A stretch of 37,779 nt of DNA from contig NZ_JAUWAV010000040.1 in the NCBI RefSeq assembly GCF_030605225.1, positions 1-37,779 of the forward strand. Reading direction: 5' to 3'. Position 1 is the stretch's first letter; every line of letters starts with the position of its first letter. This stretch comes from Geoalkalibacter sp. GTDB lineage: Bacteria; Desulfobacterota; Desulfuromonadia; Desulfuromonadales; Geoalkalibacteraceae. A program made the translations under genes and the position numbers. The notes beneath the pieces are model-generated. The model had not been told where the DNA came from and did no database searches. It worked only from the letters and a program-made list of their open reading frames with translations. Shown here piece after piece: positions 14,666 to 21,837 of the stretch.

Positions 14666-15664
14666 GTGGAGCGCAAACTCATTCTCTCCTCCTCGCCGCA
14701 TCTGCACGGCGAGCAGAGCACCGAGCAGATCATGCGGGCGGTCATCTATGCCCTGCTGCCGGCCTGCGCGGTGTCCATCTATTTTTTCGGACTGCCGGCG
14801 CTGCGCGTCCTGGTGCTCTGCACCCTGGGCTGCGTGCTGGCCGAGATCGCCTGCCAGAGGCTGATGCGCAGGCCCGCCGCCTGGCGCGACGGCAGCGCGG
14901 CGCTCACCGGCATTCTACTGGCTCTGAATCTGCCGCCGGCCAGTCCCTGGTGGCTGGCGCTGCTCGGTTCGGCCGTCGCCATCGTCGTCGGCAAACAGGT
15001 CTACGGCGGCCTGGGACATAATCCCTTCAATCCCGCGCTGGTGGCGCGGGTCGTGCTGCTGATTTCCTTTCCGGTGCAGATGACGACCTGGAGCGCTCCG
15101 ACGCCGCTGGGTTCGGGGCTGGATCTGGTGACCACCGCCACACCCCTGGGAGAGATGAAGAACGCGGTGATGCTCACCGGACGCCTGCCCGAGGCACTTC
15201 AAGGGAGCAGTTGGGATTACTTTCTCGGCAACATGGGCGGCTGTCTCGGCGAGGTGTCGGCCCTGGCGCTGCTGCTGGGCGCGGCGTATCTGTTCTGGAA
15301 GCGCATCCTCACCTGGCACATTCCCCTGAGCTATCTGGGGAGCGTGGTGGTGATCGCCGGCATCTTCTGGCTGGTGGATCCCAGCCGCTATCCCAGCCCC
15401 CTGTTCCATCTGCTCACCGGCGGGCTGATGCTGGGCGTGTTCTTCATGGCCACCGACATGGTCACCTCGCCCGTCACGCCGCGCGGCATGCTGATTTTCG
15501 GTGTCGGCTGCGGGCTGCTGACCGTGCTCATCCGGCTGTTCGGCGGCTACCCCGAAGGGGTGTCCTTCGCCATCTTGCTGATGAACGCCGCCACCCCGCT
15601 CATCGATCGCTACACCCGGCCGCGCGCCTTCGGCGAGGCGCCGTCGTCGAAGGCCGCGGGCTAG
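14666..15664 (+). CDS. rnfD: Rnf complex membrane flavoprotein subunit D
   Basis: A 332-residue membrane protein related to NqrB. It starts at a GTG one base after the rnfC stop; upstream in-frame sequence is rnfC read out of frame and is excluded. N-terminal LILSSSPHLHGEQST and the later VYGGLGHNPFNPAL are family signatures. TTATPLG gives the expected covalent FMN attachment threonine, probably Thr159 by analogy with the (S/T)GAT site of NqrB/RnfD. The NPFNPA region and FFMATDMVTSPVTPRG near the C-terminus are also conserved. It moves electrons through the membrane during ion pumping. Confidence 0.96.
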   Translation: MERKLILSSSPHLHGEQSTEQIMRAVIYALLPACAVSIYFFGLPALRVLVLCTLGCVLAEIACQRLMRRPAAWRDGSAALTGILLALNLPPASPWWLALLGSAVAIVVGKQVYGGLGHNPFNPALVARVVLLISFPVQMTTWSAPTPLGSGLDLVTTATPLGEMKNAVMLTGRLPEALQGSSWDYFLGNMGGCLGEVSALALLLGAAYLFWKRILTWHIPLSYLGSVVVIAGIFWLVDPSRYPSPLFHLLTGGLMLGVFFMATDMVTSPVTPRGMLIFGVGCGLLTVLIRLFGGYPEGVSFAILLMNAATPLIDRYTRPRAFGEAPSSKAAG

Positions 15665-15676
15665 AGGGAGGCGCGC

Positions 15677-16288
15677 ATGAAAGATCTCAGCCGTCTGGCC
15701 CTGGTCCTGACCCTGATCGCCGCCACCGCCGGGCTGGTGCTCTCTATGGTCGAACAGGTGACCCGCGCCCCCATCGCCGAGCAGCGCCGCCAGGAAACCT
15801 TGCGCGCCCTGAGCGCGGTGCTGCCCGCTTTCGACAACCAGCCCGACGCCGATACCCTGACCCTGGTGGTCGGCACCGACCGCAAGGGCAAGCCCGTCGA
15901 GCGCACCTTCTATCGCGCCCGTCTCGGCGGTGAGCTCAGCGGCGTGGCCTTTGCGGTGACGGCCCCGGACGGCTACAGCGGCGACATCGTGGTGATGGTG
16001 GGAGTCGATGCGCAAGGCACCGTCACCGGCATGGCCATTCTGCGCCATGCCGAGACGCCGGGGCTTGGCGATAAAATCGAGGATGAATGGTTCCGGGCGC
16101 AGTTTCCCGGGAAAAACCTCGACAATGCCGACTGGCGGGTGAAAAAGGACGGCGGCGGTTTTGATGAAATTACCGGCGCCACCATCTCGCCGCGCGCGGT
16201 GGTCGGCGCCATGCGCCAGGGGCTGGAGTTTTTCCGCGCGCAGGCGGCGCAAATTCTCAGCGCTCCCGCCGAAGGAGGCTCGCCATGA
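15677..16288 (+). CDS. rnfG: Rnf complex covalent-FMN subunit G
   Basis: A 203-residue protein with one N-terminal membrane helix (about 7-24) and a periplasmic FMN domain. The covalent FMN site is the ITGATIS motif with Thr169, matching the (S/T)GAT consensus; HAETPGLGDKI (124-134) is the other family signature. It follows rnfD by 12 nt with GGGAGG upstream and overlaps rnfE by four bases (ATGA). All features are intact. Confidence 0.96.
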   Translation: MKDLSRLALVLTLIAATAGLVLSMVEQVTRAPIAEQRRQETLRALSAVLPAFDNQPDADTLTLVVGTDRKGKPVERTFYRARLGGELSGVAFAVTAPDGYSGDIVVMVGVDAQGTVTGMAILRHAETPGLGDKIEDEWFRAQFPGKNLDNADWRVKKDGGGFDEITGATISPRAVVGAMRQGLEFFRAQAAQILSAPAEGGSP

Positions 16289-16878
16289 GGCTCAAGGATG
16301 AATTCACCAAGGGATTGTGGCGCGACAATCCGGTCTTCAAGCTGCTGCTTGGCCTCTGCCCGGTGCTGGCGGTGACGACCAGCGCCGAAAACGGCCTGGG
16401 CATGGGGCTTGCCACGACCTTCGTGCTGCTTTGCTCGAACATCGTCGTATCCTTGCTGCGCAAGGTGATTCCGAGCAAGGTGCGCATCCCCTCCTTCATC
16501 GTCATTATCGCCTCCTTCGTCACCGTGGTGCAATTGACCATGGAGGCCTATCTTTATGATCTGCACAAGGCGCTGGGGATTTTCATTCCCCTGATCGTGG
16601 TCAACTGCCTGATTCTCGGGCGCGCCGAAGCCTTTGCCTCCAAGCAGCCCCTGCGCGGTGCCCTGACCGACGGTCTCGGCATGGGCCTCGGCTTCACCCT
16701 GGCGCTGTTCGTGCTGGGCGCCGTGCGGGAAATTTTCGGCGCCGGCACTCTGCTCGGCTACAGTCTGTTCGGCGGCGCCTATCCGCCTTTTCTGCTCATG
16801 ATCCTGCCGCCCGGCGCCTTCATCACCCTCGGATTTCTCCTCGCGGGCATGAATCGCATCGAGTCCCGCCGGCGCTGA
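16285..16878 (+). CDS. rnfE: Rnf complex membrane subunit E
   Basis: A 197-residue protein with six membrane helices, partner of RnfA in the membrane core. Landmarks are the N-terminal FTKGLWRDNPVFKLLLGLCP (residues 7-26), with the conserved Cys, and PLIVVNCLILGRAEAFA (102-118). The start overlaps the rnfG stop (ATGA), giving coupled translation. Last gene of the rnf operon; an inverted repeat follows at 16886-16915. Confidence 0.96.
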   Translation: MRLKDEFTKGLWRDNPVFKLLLGLCPVLAVTTSAENGLGMGLATTFVLLCSNIVVSLLRKVIPSKVRIPSFIVIIASFVTVVQLTMEAYLYDLHKALGIFIPLIVVNCLILGRAEAFASKQPLRGALTDGLGMGLGFTLALFVLGAVREIFGAGTLLGYSLFGGAYPPFLLMILPPGAFITLGFLLAGMNRIESRRR

Positions 16879-16885
16879 AATGACG

Positions 16886-16915
16886 AGGGGGGCGGCCCAA
16901 GCGGCTCGCCCCCCT
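16886..16915. terminator. Probable terminator between convergent rnfE and moeA
   Basis: AGGGGGGCG (16886-16894) pairs with CGCCCCCCT (16907-16915) across a 12-nt loop. The T-run is poor (TTTT only near 16926), so termination may be imperfect. Position between convergent genes suggests use by both. Confidence 0.6.
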
Positions 16916-16949
16916 TCGAATCCCGTTTTAATCCCTCCCCGTTTGCCGA

Positions 16950-18164
16950 TCATTCCTCGAGCATCTCCACCTGCCGACCAAGCAGATGCAGGTCGACGAC
17001 CGCTCCCGCCGGCAAATCCGCGGCCTCGGGGGGCAGATACACAAGACCGTCGGCCCTCACCAGGGTCCGCAGGATGCCCGTCTGCTGATCGCCGCTGGTG
17101 CTGACCAGGAAACGACCGTCGCGGACCCTGAGGCGAACCCGCAGAAACTGGCCGCGGCCGGGCTTTTTTCGCACCGGCTCTTCAAGAATGCCCTGCACGA
17201 AGGGCTGAATCACCTTGCGATGGCCCATCAGCCTGAGAACCGCCGGCTTGACCAGTTCCTCGAAGGTGATCAGGGTGGCGACGGGATTGCCCGGCAGACA
17301 AAAAATCGGACGAAATCCCGAGCGCAGAAACGCCATGGGGCGCCCGGGCTTGATGTCGATTTTCCAGAAGATCTCCTCGGCGCCGAGTTCCAGCAGGACG
17401 TCCCGAACCAGATCGCGATCGCCGGTGGAAATACCCGCGGAGGTGATCAGGCCATCCACCTCCAAGCCCTGGCGCAGGAGATCGAGATGGCTTTCCCGGG
17501 TGTCGCGGGCGATGCCGAGCAGGATGGGCTCGGCGCCGATCTCCTGTAGGGCGGCGGCCAGGGCGTAGGCGTTGCTGTTGACGATGCGCGCTTCGCTCAG
17601 CGGTTCGCCGGGCTCCACCAACTCATCGCCGGTGGACAGCACGGCGATGCGCGCGCGGCGATACACCGGGACGACAATCTTGCCGAAGGAGGCGAGCATG
17701 CCGATTTCGGCGGGGCGCAGCAGCGAGCCCGCGGGAATGACGAGCTCGCCGGCGCGCACGTCCTCGGCTTGCCGGCGCACGTGCGCGCCGGGCGTGGGCG
17801 GTTTGGCGAAACGGACCCGGCCGGCCTCCTCGTGCGCCTCTTCCATGGGGACCACCGTGTCGGCGCCCTTCGGCAGCGGAGCACCGGTCATGATTTTCAT
17901 CGCGGTGCCGGGCGCAAGGACCGCGCCCGGAAGAGCTCCGGCCGCAAGATAGCCCTCCACGGGAAGGGATGCCGCCGCGCCAGGATCGGCGTGGCGCAGG
18001 GCGAAGCCGTCCATGGCGGAATTGTCCCAGCGGGGCAGATCCCAGGGGGCGTGCATGTCTTCGGCGAGGACTCGATTGCATGCCGTCGACAGGCTGATGC
18101 GCTCGGGCCCCAAGGGCCGGCAGTGGTTGAGAATGAGGCGGCGGGCGTCTTCAAAGCGCAGCAT
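16950..18164 (-). CDS. moeA: Molybdopterin molybdenumtransferase
   Basis: A 404-residue MoeA/gephyrin E-domain protein that inserts molybdate into adenylated molybdopterin. N-terminal FEDARRLILNH, the substrate loop around WDLPRWDNSAMDGFA, VLSTGDELVEPGEPL, and TSAGISTGDRDLV (in place of the usual SGGxSxGxxD) mark the MPT-binding domain; LPGNPVATLITFEE follows. The ATG at 18164 begins MLRFED, typical for the family; a longer in-frame reading adds non-conserved sequence. The Shine-Dalgarno is weak (AGAGAAG). It lies alone, opposite to rnf and nuo. No molybdoenzyme is encoded in view, so its clients (for example formate dehydrogenase or nitrate reductase) are elsewhere. Confidence 0.94.
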   Translation of the reverse strand: MLRFEDARRLILNHCRPLGPERISLSTACNRVLAEDMHAPWDLPRWDNSAMDGFALRHADPGAAASLPVEGYLAAGALPGAVLAPGTAMKIMTGAPLPKGADTVVPMEEAHEEAGRVRFAKPPTPGAHVRRQAEDVRAGELVIPAGSLLRPAEIGMLASFGKIVVPVYRRARIAVLSTGDELVEPGEPLSEARIVNSNAYALAAALQEIGAEPILLGIARDTRESHLDLLRQGLEVDGLITSAGISTGDRDLVRDVLLELGAEEIFWKIDIKPGRPMAFLRSGFRPIFCLPGNPVATLITFEELVKPAVLRLMGHRKVIQPFVQGILEEPVRKKPGRGQFLRVRLRVRDGRFLVSTSGDQQTGILRTLVRADGLVYLPPEAADLPAGAVVDLHLLGRQVEMLEE

Positions 18165-18512
18165 ATGGCTTCTCTTTCGACGGGGTGGGTGAGGCGGAAC
18201 CTGCGCGCCGCAAGGAAGGCGCAACCTTGGTGATTGTGCCAGTGGCGCATGGCAAAGATCAAGAATCTTCACCTGCTCAGGGTCAAGGGGAAGCGTTGCG
18301 GGGTCGGCAGGCGGCCCTAGACTTCGGCGGCGTTTGCGTGATGCAGTTTCAAAGAAATCTTGCCCTGTAAAATTCCAAAAAATTACAGCGTCTTAGGTCT
18401 TTCGGCCGAAAATTCACCGGCGCGCCGGGAGGCTGCCTAAACGACCTTTGCGGCCCGGATAAAAACCAAGATAAACCACTGTTTTGACAGGCATATTCAT
18501 CGCTAAAAGTGC

Positions 18513-18528
18513 ATACAGTATACTGTAT
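18513..18528. promoter_or_regulatory. 16-bp perfect palindrome, likely operator of the nuo operon
   Basis: ATACAGTATACTGTAT is a perfect palindrome 115 bp upstream of nuoA. It contains TATACT (18519-18524), a good -10 match, with TTCATC (18496-18501) 17 nt upstream as a weak -35. A repressor bound here would block the promoter. Geobacter HgtR is known to repress nuo and other energy genes; whether this is its site is a guess. Confidence 0.6.
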
Positions 18529-18535
18529 TTTTTCC

Positions 18536-18564
18536 TTGACAATGAACGGCAATTATCCTAACTT
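18536..18564 (+). promoter_or_regulatory. Alternative nuo promoter
   Basis: TTGACA (18536-18541), a 17-nt spacer and TAACTT (18559-18564; 3 of 6 matches). It lies just downstream of the palindrome, which would then sit directly upstream of the -35. Either this or the TATACT element could be the true promoter. Confidence 0.3.
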
Positions 18565-18643
18565 GCCTTGGCCTGAGACCACCTCGGGCGTCTAGGGGTG
18601 TTAGAAAATAGCAATAAAACATCGTTGGGAGGAGACGCTTTCT

Positions 18644-19000
18644 ATGCTTGACATCTATTTGCCGATTCTCGTCCTTATCGGAATTGCCGTGGCCTTTGCC
18701 ATCGGTTCGGTGGTTTTCTCCGGCCTGATCGGCATGAAAAAGCCGAGCGCCGTCAAGCTCTCTCCCTACGAGTGCGGTCTGTCGCCCGTCGGCAGCGCCC
18801 GCGAGAGGGTATCCGTCAAGTTTTATCTGGTGGCGGTGGCTTTCATCGTGTTCGATATCGAGGTGGTTTTTCTTTATCCCTGGGCGGTCGTCTTCAAGCA
18901 GCTGGGTTGGTATGGCGCCGCGGTCATGGGGGTTTTTCTTTTTGTTCTCATTATCGGCTTCATCTATGACTGGAAAAAAGGAGCACTGGAATGGGAGTAG
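18644..19000 (+). CDS. nuoA: NADH-quinone oxidoreductase subunit A
   Basis: A 118-residue membrane subunit of respiratory complex I with three helices. The conserved loop [24 protein letters not shown] (starting near residue 37) and the acidic second helix [14 protein letters not shown] identify it. GGGAGGAG precedes the ATG. First gene of the nuo operon; its end overlaps nuoB by ten bases. Confidence 0.97.
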   Translation: MLDIYLPILVLIGIAVAFAIGSVVFSGLIGMKKPSAVKLSPYECGLSPVGSARERVSVKFYLVAVAFIVFDIEVVFLYPWAVVFKQLGWYGAAVMGVFLFVLIIGFIYDWKKGALEWE

Positions 19001-19500
19001 ATCAGCCTCTGGGAAGCAATTTCGTCACCACCAGCCTGGACAAGCTCGTCAACTGGTCCCGGTCCCGCTCTCTCTGGCCCATGACCTTCGGTCTGGCCTG
19101 CTGCGCCATTGAAATGATGGCCACCGGCGCCGCCCGCTTCGACCTTGACCGTTTCGGTGTTCTGTTTCGCGCCTCGCCCCGTCAGGCCGACCTGATCGTC
19201 ATCGCCGGCACCGTGACCAAGAAGATGCTGCCGGTCATTGAGACGGTTTATGAGCAGATGCCCGAGCCCAAGTATGTCATCGCCATGGGCGCCTGTGCAT
19301 GCTCCGGAGGGATTTTCGATACCTACAGCACGGTGCAGGGAATCGACGAGGCCTTGCCCGTCGATGTCTACATTCCCGGTTGTCCTCCGCGTCCCGAGGG
19401 GCTGCTCTATGGCCTGCTCAAGCTTCAGGAAAAGATCATGAAGGAGCGCAACACCTTTGGTGCCGCCATCGGGCTGGGCGAGGTGGTCAGGGAGGTTTGA
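18991..19500 (+). CDS. nuoB: NADH-quinone oxidoreductase subunit B (cluster N2)
   Basis: A 169-residue subunit holding the terminal cluster N2, which reduces quinone. The ligands are the tandem Cys37-Cys38 in [11 protein letters not shown], Cys102 in [10 protein letters not shown] and Cys131 in PGCPPRPE. All are present. The reading frame begins inside the end of nuoA, suggesting translational coupling. Length is typical of short bacterial NuoB. Confidence 0.98.
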   Translation: MGVDQPLGSNFVTTSLDKLVNWSRSRSLWPMTFGLACCAIEMMATGAARFDLDRFGVLFRASPRQADLIVIAGTVTKKMLPVIETVYEQMPEPKYVIAMGACACSGGIFDTYSTVQGIDEALPVDVYIPGCPPRPEGLLYGLLKLQEKIMKERNTFGAAIGLGEVVREV

Positions 19501-19548
19501 GCCCTGGCCGAGCGTTGATTCGAATACCTTGTTGATGAGGATAATGGC

Positions 19549-20040
19549 ATGACCGATCAGGTTGCTGTAGAAAAGCTCAAGGCCAAGTTTCCGGGCTCCG
19601 TGCTCGATGTCAAGGAGTTTCGCGGGGAGCTCACCCTCACGGTGAAGGCCGAGGACATCCTGGCCATCTGCACCTTCTGCAAGAAGGAGCTCGGCTACAC
19701 CATGCTCGCCGACCTGGCGGGCGTCGACCTGTCGGCGATGGGGGTGTCGGGCCCGCGCTTCCAGGTGGTCTACAACATCTACAACATCAAGGCCAAGCAA
19801 CGTCTGCGCCTCAAGGCCCCGGTGGAGGAAAGTCGGCCGCGCATCGACACGGTGAGCGGCGTCTGGGGGTCGGCCAACTGGCTGGAGCGCGAGTGTTGGG
19901 ATCTCATGGGGATTTCCTTCAATAACCATCCCGATCTGCGTCGCATCCTCATGCCCGACGATTGGGTCGGTCACCCGTTGCGCAAGGATTACCCGGTTCA
20001 GGGTCCGGATCGTGAACCCTACCAGGGCCGCCAGATCTGA
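19549..20040 (+). CDS. nuoC: NADH-quinone oxidoreductase subunit C
   Basis: A 163-residue 30-kDa-type subunit of the hydrophilic arm, separate from NuoD rather than fused as in E. coli. The C-terminal half has the family signature: ERECWDLMGISFNNHPDLRRILMPDDWVGHPLRKDYP region (about 117-151), read here in parts as ERECWDLMGI and GHPLRKDYP. GATGAGG precedes the ATG by a suitable distance. Confidence 0.97.
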   Translation: MTDQVAVEKLKAKFPGSVLDVKEFRGELTLTVKAEDILAICTFCKKELGYTMLADLAGVDLSAMGVSGPRFQVVYNIYNIKAKQRLRLKAPVEESRPRIDTVSGVWGSANWLERECWDLMGISFNNHPDLRRILMPDDWVGHPLRKDYPVQGPDREPYQGRQI

Positions 20041-20081
20041 CCGGAATGCATTCGTAAAACTCCAAAGGAACGAGGAACGCC

Positions 20082-21263
20082 ATGGCAGCGATGACCGAAA
20101 CCATGACCATAAATATGGGCCCCCAGCACCCTTCCACGCATGGGGTGTTGCGGCTTGTTCTGGAGCTTGACGGCGAAAACGTCGTCAAGGCGACGCCGCA
20201 TATCGGCTTTCTTCACCGCGGGGTGGAGAAGCTTTCCGAGTACCGCACGTACCATCAGGTCATTCCCCTGACCGACCGCCTCGATTATCTCGCGCCCATG
20301 AGCAACAATCTAGGCTATGTGCTGGCCGTGGAAAAGTTGCTGGGGATCACGGAGCAGATTCCCGAGCGCGCCAAGGTCGTCCGCGTGATGCTTGCCGAGT
20401 TGACCCGCCTCAAGAGTCACCTCGTGTGGCTCGCCTGCCATGCTCTCGATATCGGCGCCATGACCGTGTTCATTTACTGCTTTCGCGAGCGCGAGCACAT
20501 CATGGAAATGTACGAGAAAATTTCCGGCGCGCGCATGACCTCCAACTACTTCCGCGTCGGCGGGCTCTCCGCCGACCTGCCCGACGGCTTCGAGAAGAGC
20601 GTGCGCGAATTCATCGACGCCATGCCCGGCCACATCGATACGTACGAGGGTTTGTTGACCGGCAACAAGATCTGGCAGAAGCGCATCGTCGGCGTCGGCG
20701 TCATCAGCGGCGAGGACGCCCTGGATATCGGCATCACCGGCGGCAGTCTGCGCGGTTCCGGGATCGACTGGGACCTGCGCCGCGACCATCCGTACAGCGG
20801 CTACGAGGAGTACGACTTCAAGGTTCCGGTGCAGGACGGCTGCGATACTTGGGCGCGCTACAAGGTGCGCCTGGATGAGATGCGCGAATCCTGCAAGATC
20901 GTGCGCCAGGCTCTCGACAAGCTCAAGCCCGGCCCGATTCTCGCCGATGTCCCCAAGGTTTGTCTGCCGCCCAAGCAGAATGTGGTCAATACCATCGAGG
21001 GTCTGATCCATCACTTCAAAATCATCACCGAGGGGTTCAAGCCCGAAGCCGGCGAGGTTTATCAGAGCGTCGAGGCGCCCAAGGGCGAACTTGGATTCTA
21101 TCTGATTTCCGATGGTTCGGCACGGCCCTATCGTATGAAGATTCGTCCCCCATCCTTCCTCAATCTGCAGGCGCTGCCGCAAATGGTCGAGGGGCGACTG
21201 ATCGCCGACGTCGTCGCGGTCATCGGAACCCTTGACATCGTCCTTGGCGACATCGACCGTTAA
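20082..21263 (+). CDS. nuoD: NADH-quinone oxidoreductase subunit D
   Basis: A 393-residue 49-kDa-type subunit that forms most of the quinone pocket with NuoB. The N-terminal GPQHPSTHGVLR carries the quinone-site histidine, LDYLAPMSNN carries the conserved Tyr, and the C-terminus ends in the complex I form VLGDIDR rather than the hydrogenase CxxC. The start at 20082 has GAGGAA upstream; an ATG nine bases later is an alternative. Confidence 0.98.
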   Translation: MAAMTETMTINMGPQHPSTHGVLRLVLELDGENVVKATPHIGFLHRGVEKLSEYRTYHQVIPLTDRLDYLAPMSNNLGYVLAVEKLLGITEQIPERAKVVRVMLAELTRLKSHLVWLACHALDIGAMTVFIYCFREREHIMEMYEKISGARMTSNYFRVGGLSADLPDGFEKSVREFIDAMPGHIDTYEGLLTGNKIWQKRIVGVGVISGEDALDIGITGGSLRGSGIDWDLRRDHPYSGYEEYDFKVPVQDGCDTWARYKVRLDEMRESCKIVRQALDKLKPGPILADVPKVCLPPKQNVVNTIEGLIHHFKIITEGFKPEAGEVYQSVEAPKGELGFYLISDGSARPYRMKIRPPSFLNLQALPQMVEGRLIADVVAVIGTLDIVLGDIDR

Positions 21264-21289
21264 CCCAACGCCGTAGAGAGGTGTTCTTC

Positions 21290-21787
21290 ATGAGCAACGC
21301 GGAAGCGCAGGTGGTCCAGGAAGAAATCGACCTTGGCATGGCGAACAAGGTCATCGATAAGTATATCAACATGAAGGGCGCGCTCATGCCCGTCCTGCAG
21401 GAGGTGCAGGATGCTTACGGCTACCTGCCCGAGCCTTGCATTCACCTGATTTCGGAGCGCCTCAACGTCTATCTGAGTCAGATTTATGGGGTTTTGACCT
21501 TCTACGCTCAGTTCCATCTGGAGCCGCGCGGCAAGTACATCGTGCGTGTCTGCATGGGAACGGCCTGTCACGTCAAGGGCGCCGGCCGCATCGGCGATAC
21601 CCTCAGCGAATTGCTCGGCATCGGGCACGCCGAAACCACCGAGGATCTTAAGTTCACCGTCGAGCATGTCGCCTGCATCGGGGCATGTGGGATGGCGCCG
21701 GTCATCATGGTCAACGAGGCGACCTACGGGAGCATGTCCGTGCAGAAGATGAACGAAATTGTCGAAAAATACCGGGCGATGGATTAA
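21290..21787 (+). CDS. nuoE: NADH-quinone oxidoreductase subunit E
   Basis: A 165-residue 24-kDa-type subunit with a thioredoxin-like [2Fe-2S] domain (cluster N1a). The four ligands are Cys88, Cys93 (CMGTAC), Cys129 and Cys133 (CIGAC), all intact. I start it at the ATG at 21290, spaced from GAGAGG; a GTG nine bases upstream overlaps that ribosome site. Together with NuoF and NuoG it forms the NADH dehydrogenase module. Confidence 0.97.
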   Translation: MSNAEAQVVQEEIDLGMANKVIDKYINMKGALMPVLQEVQDAYGYLPEPCIHLISERLNVYLSQIYGVLTFYAQFHLEPRGKYIVRVCMGTACHVKGAGRIGDTLSELLGIGHAETTEDLKFTVEHVACIGACGMAPVIMVNEATYGSMSVQKMNEIVEKYRAMD

Positions 21788-21837
21788 CTGGTATCTCGCT
21801 TGGGGCAAACCTTCTTATAGCGTCGGGGATTTGATAT

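Larger units (their letters stand above)
18165..18643. other. moeA-nuoA divergent control region
   Basis: About 480 bases without a gene. It holds a 16-bp palindrome (18513-18528), two TTGACA elements (18484-18489 and 18536-18541), a TATACT inside the palindrome (18519-18524), a CTGTAA/TTACAG inverted repeat near 18366-18390 and a short TTTCGGCCGAAA palindrome near 18409. The nuoA-proximal half is A/T-rich and promoter-like. No small reading frame is convincing. Confidence 0.6.

Noticed and set aside
11803-14745. A 2.9-kb minus-strand open frame opposite rnfA-rnfC
   Set aside because: Antisense shadow of the rnf genes, with no ribosome site or recognisable domain.
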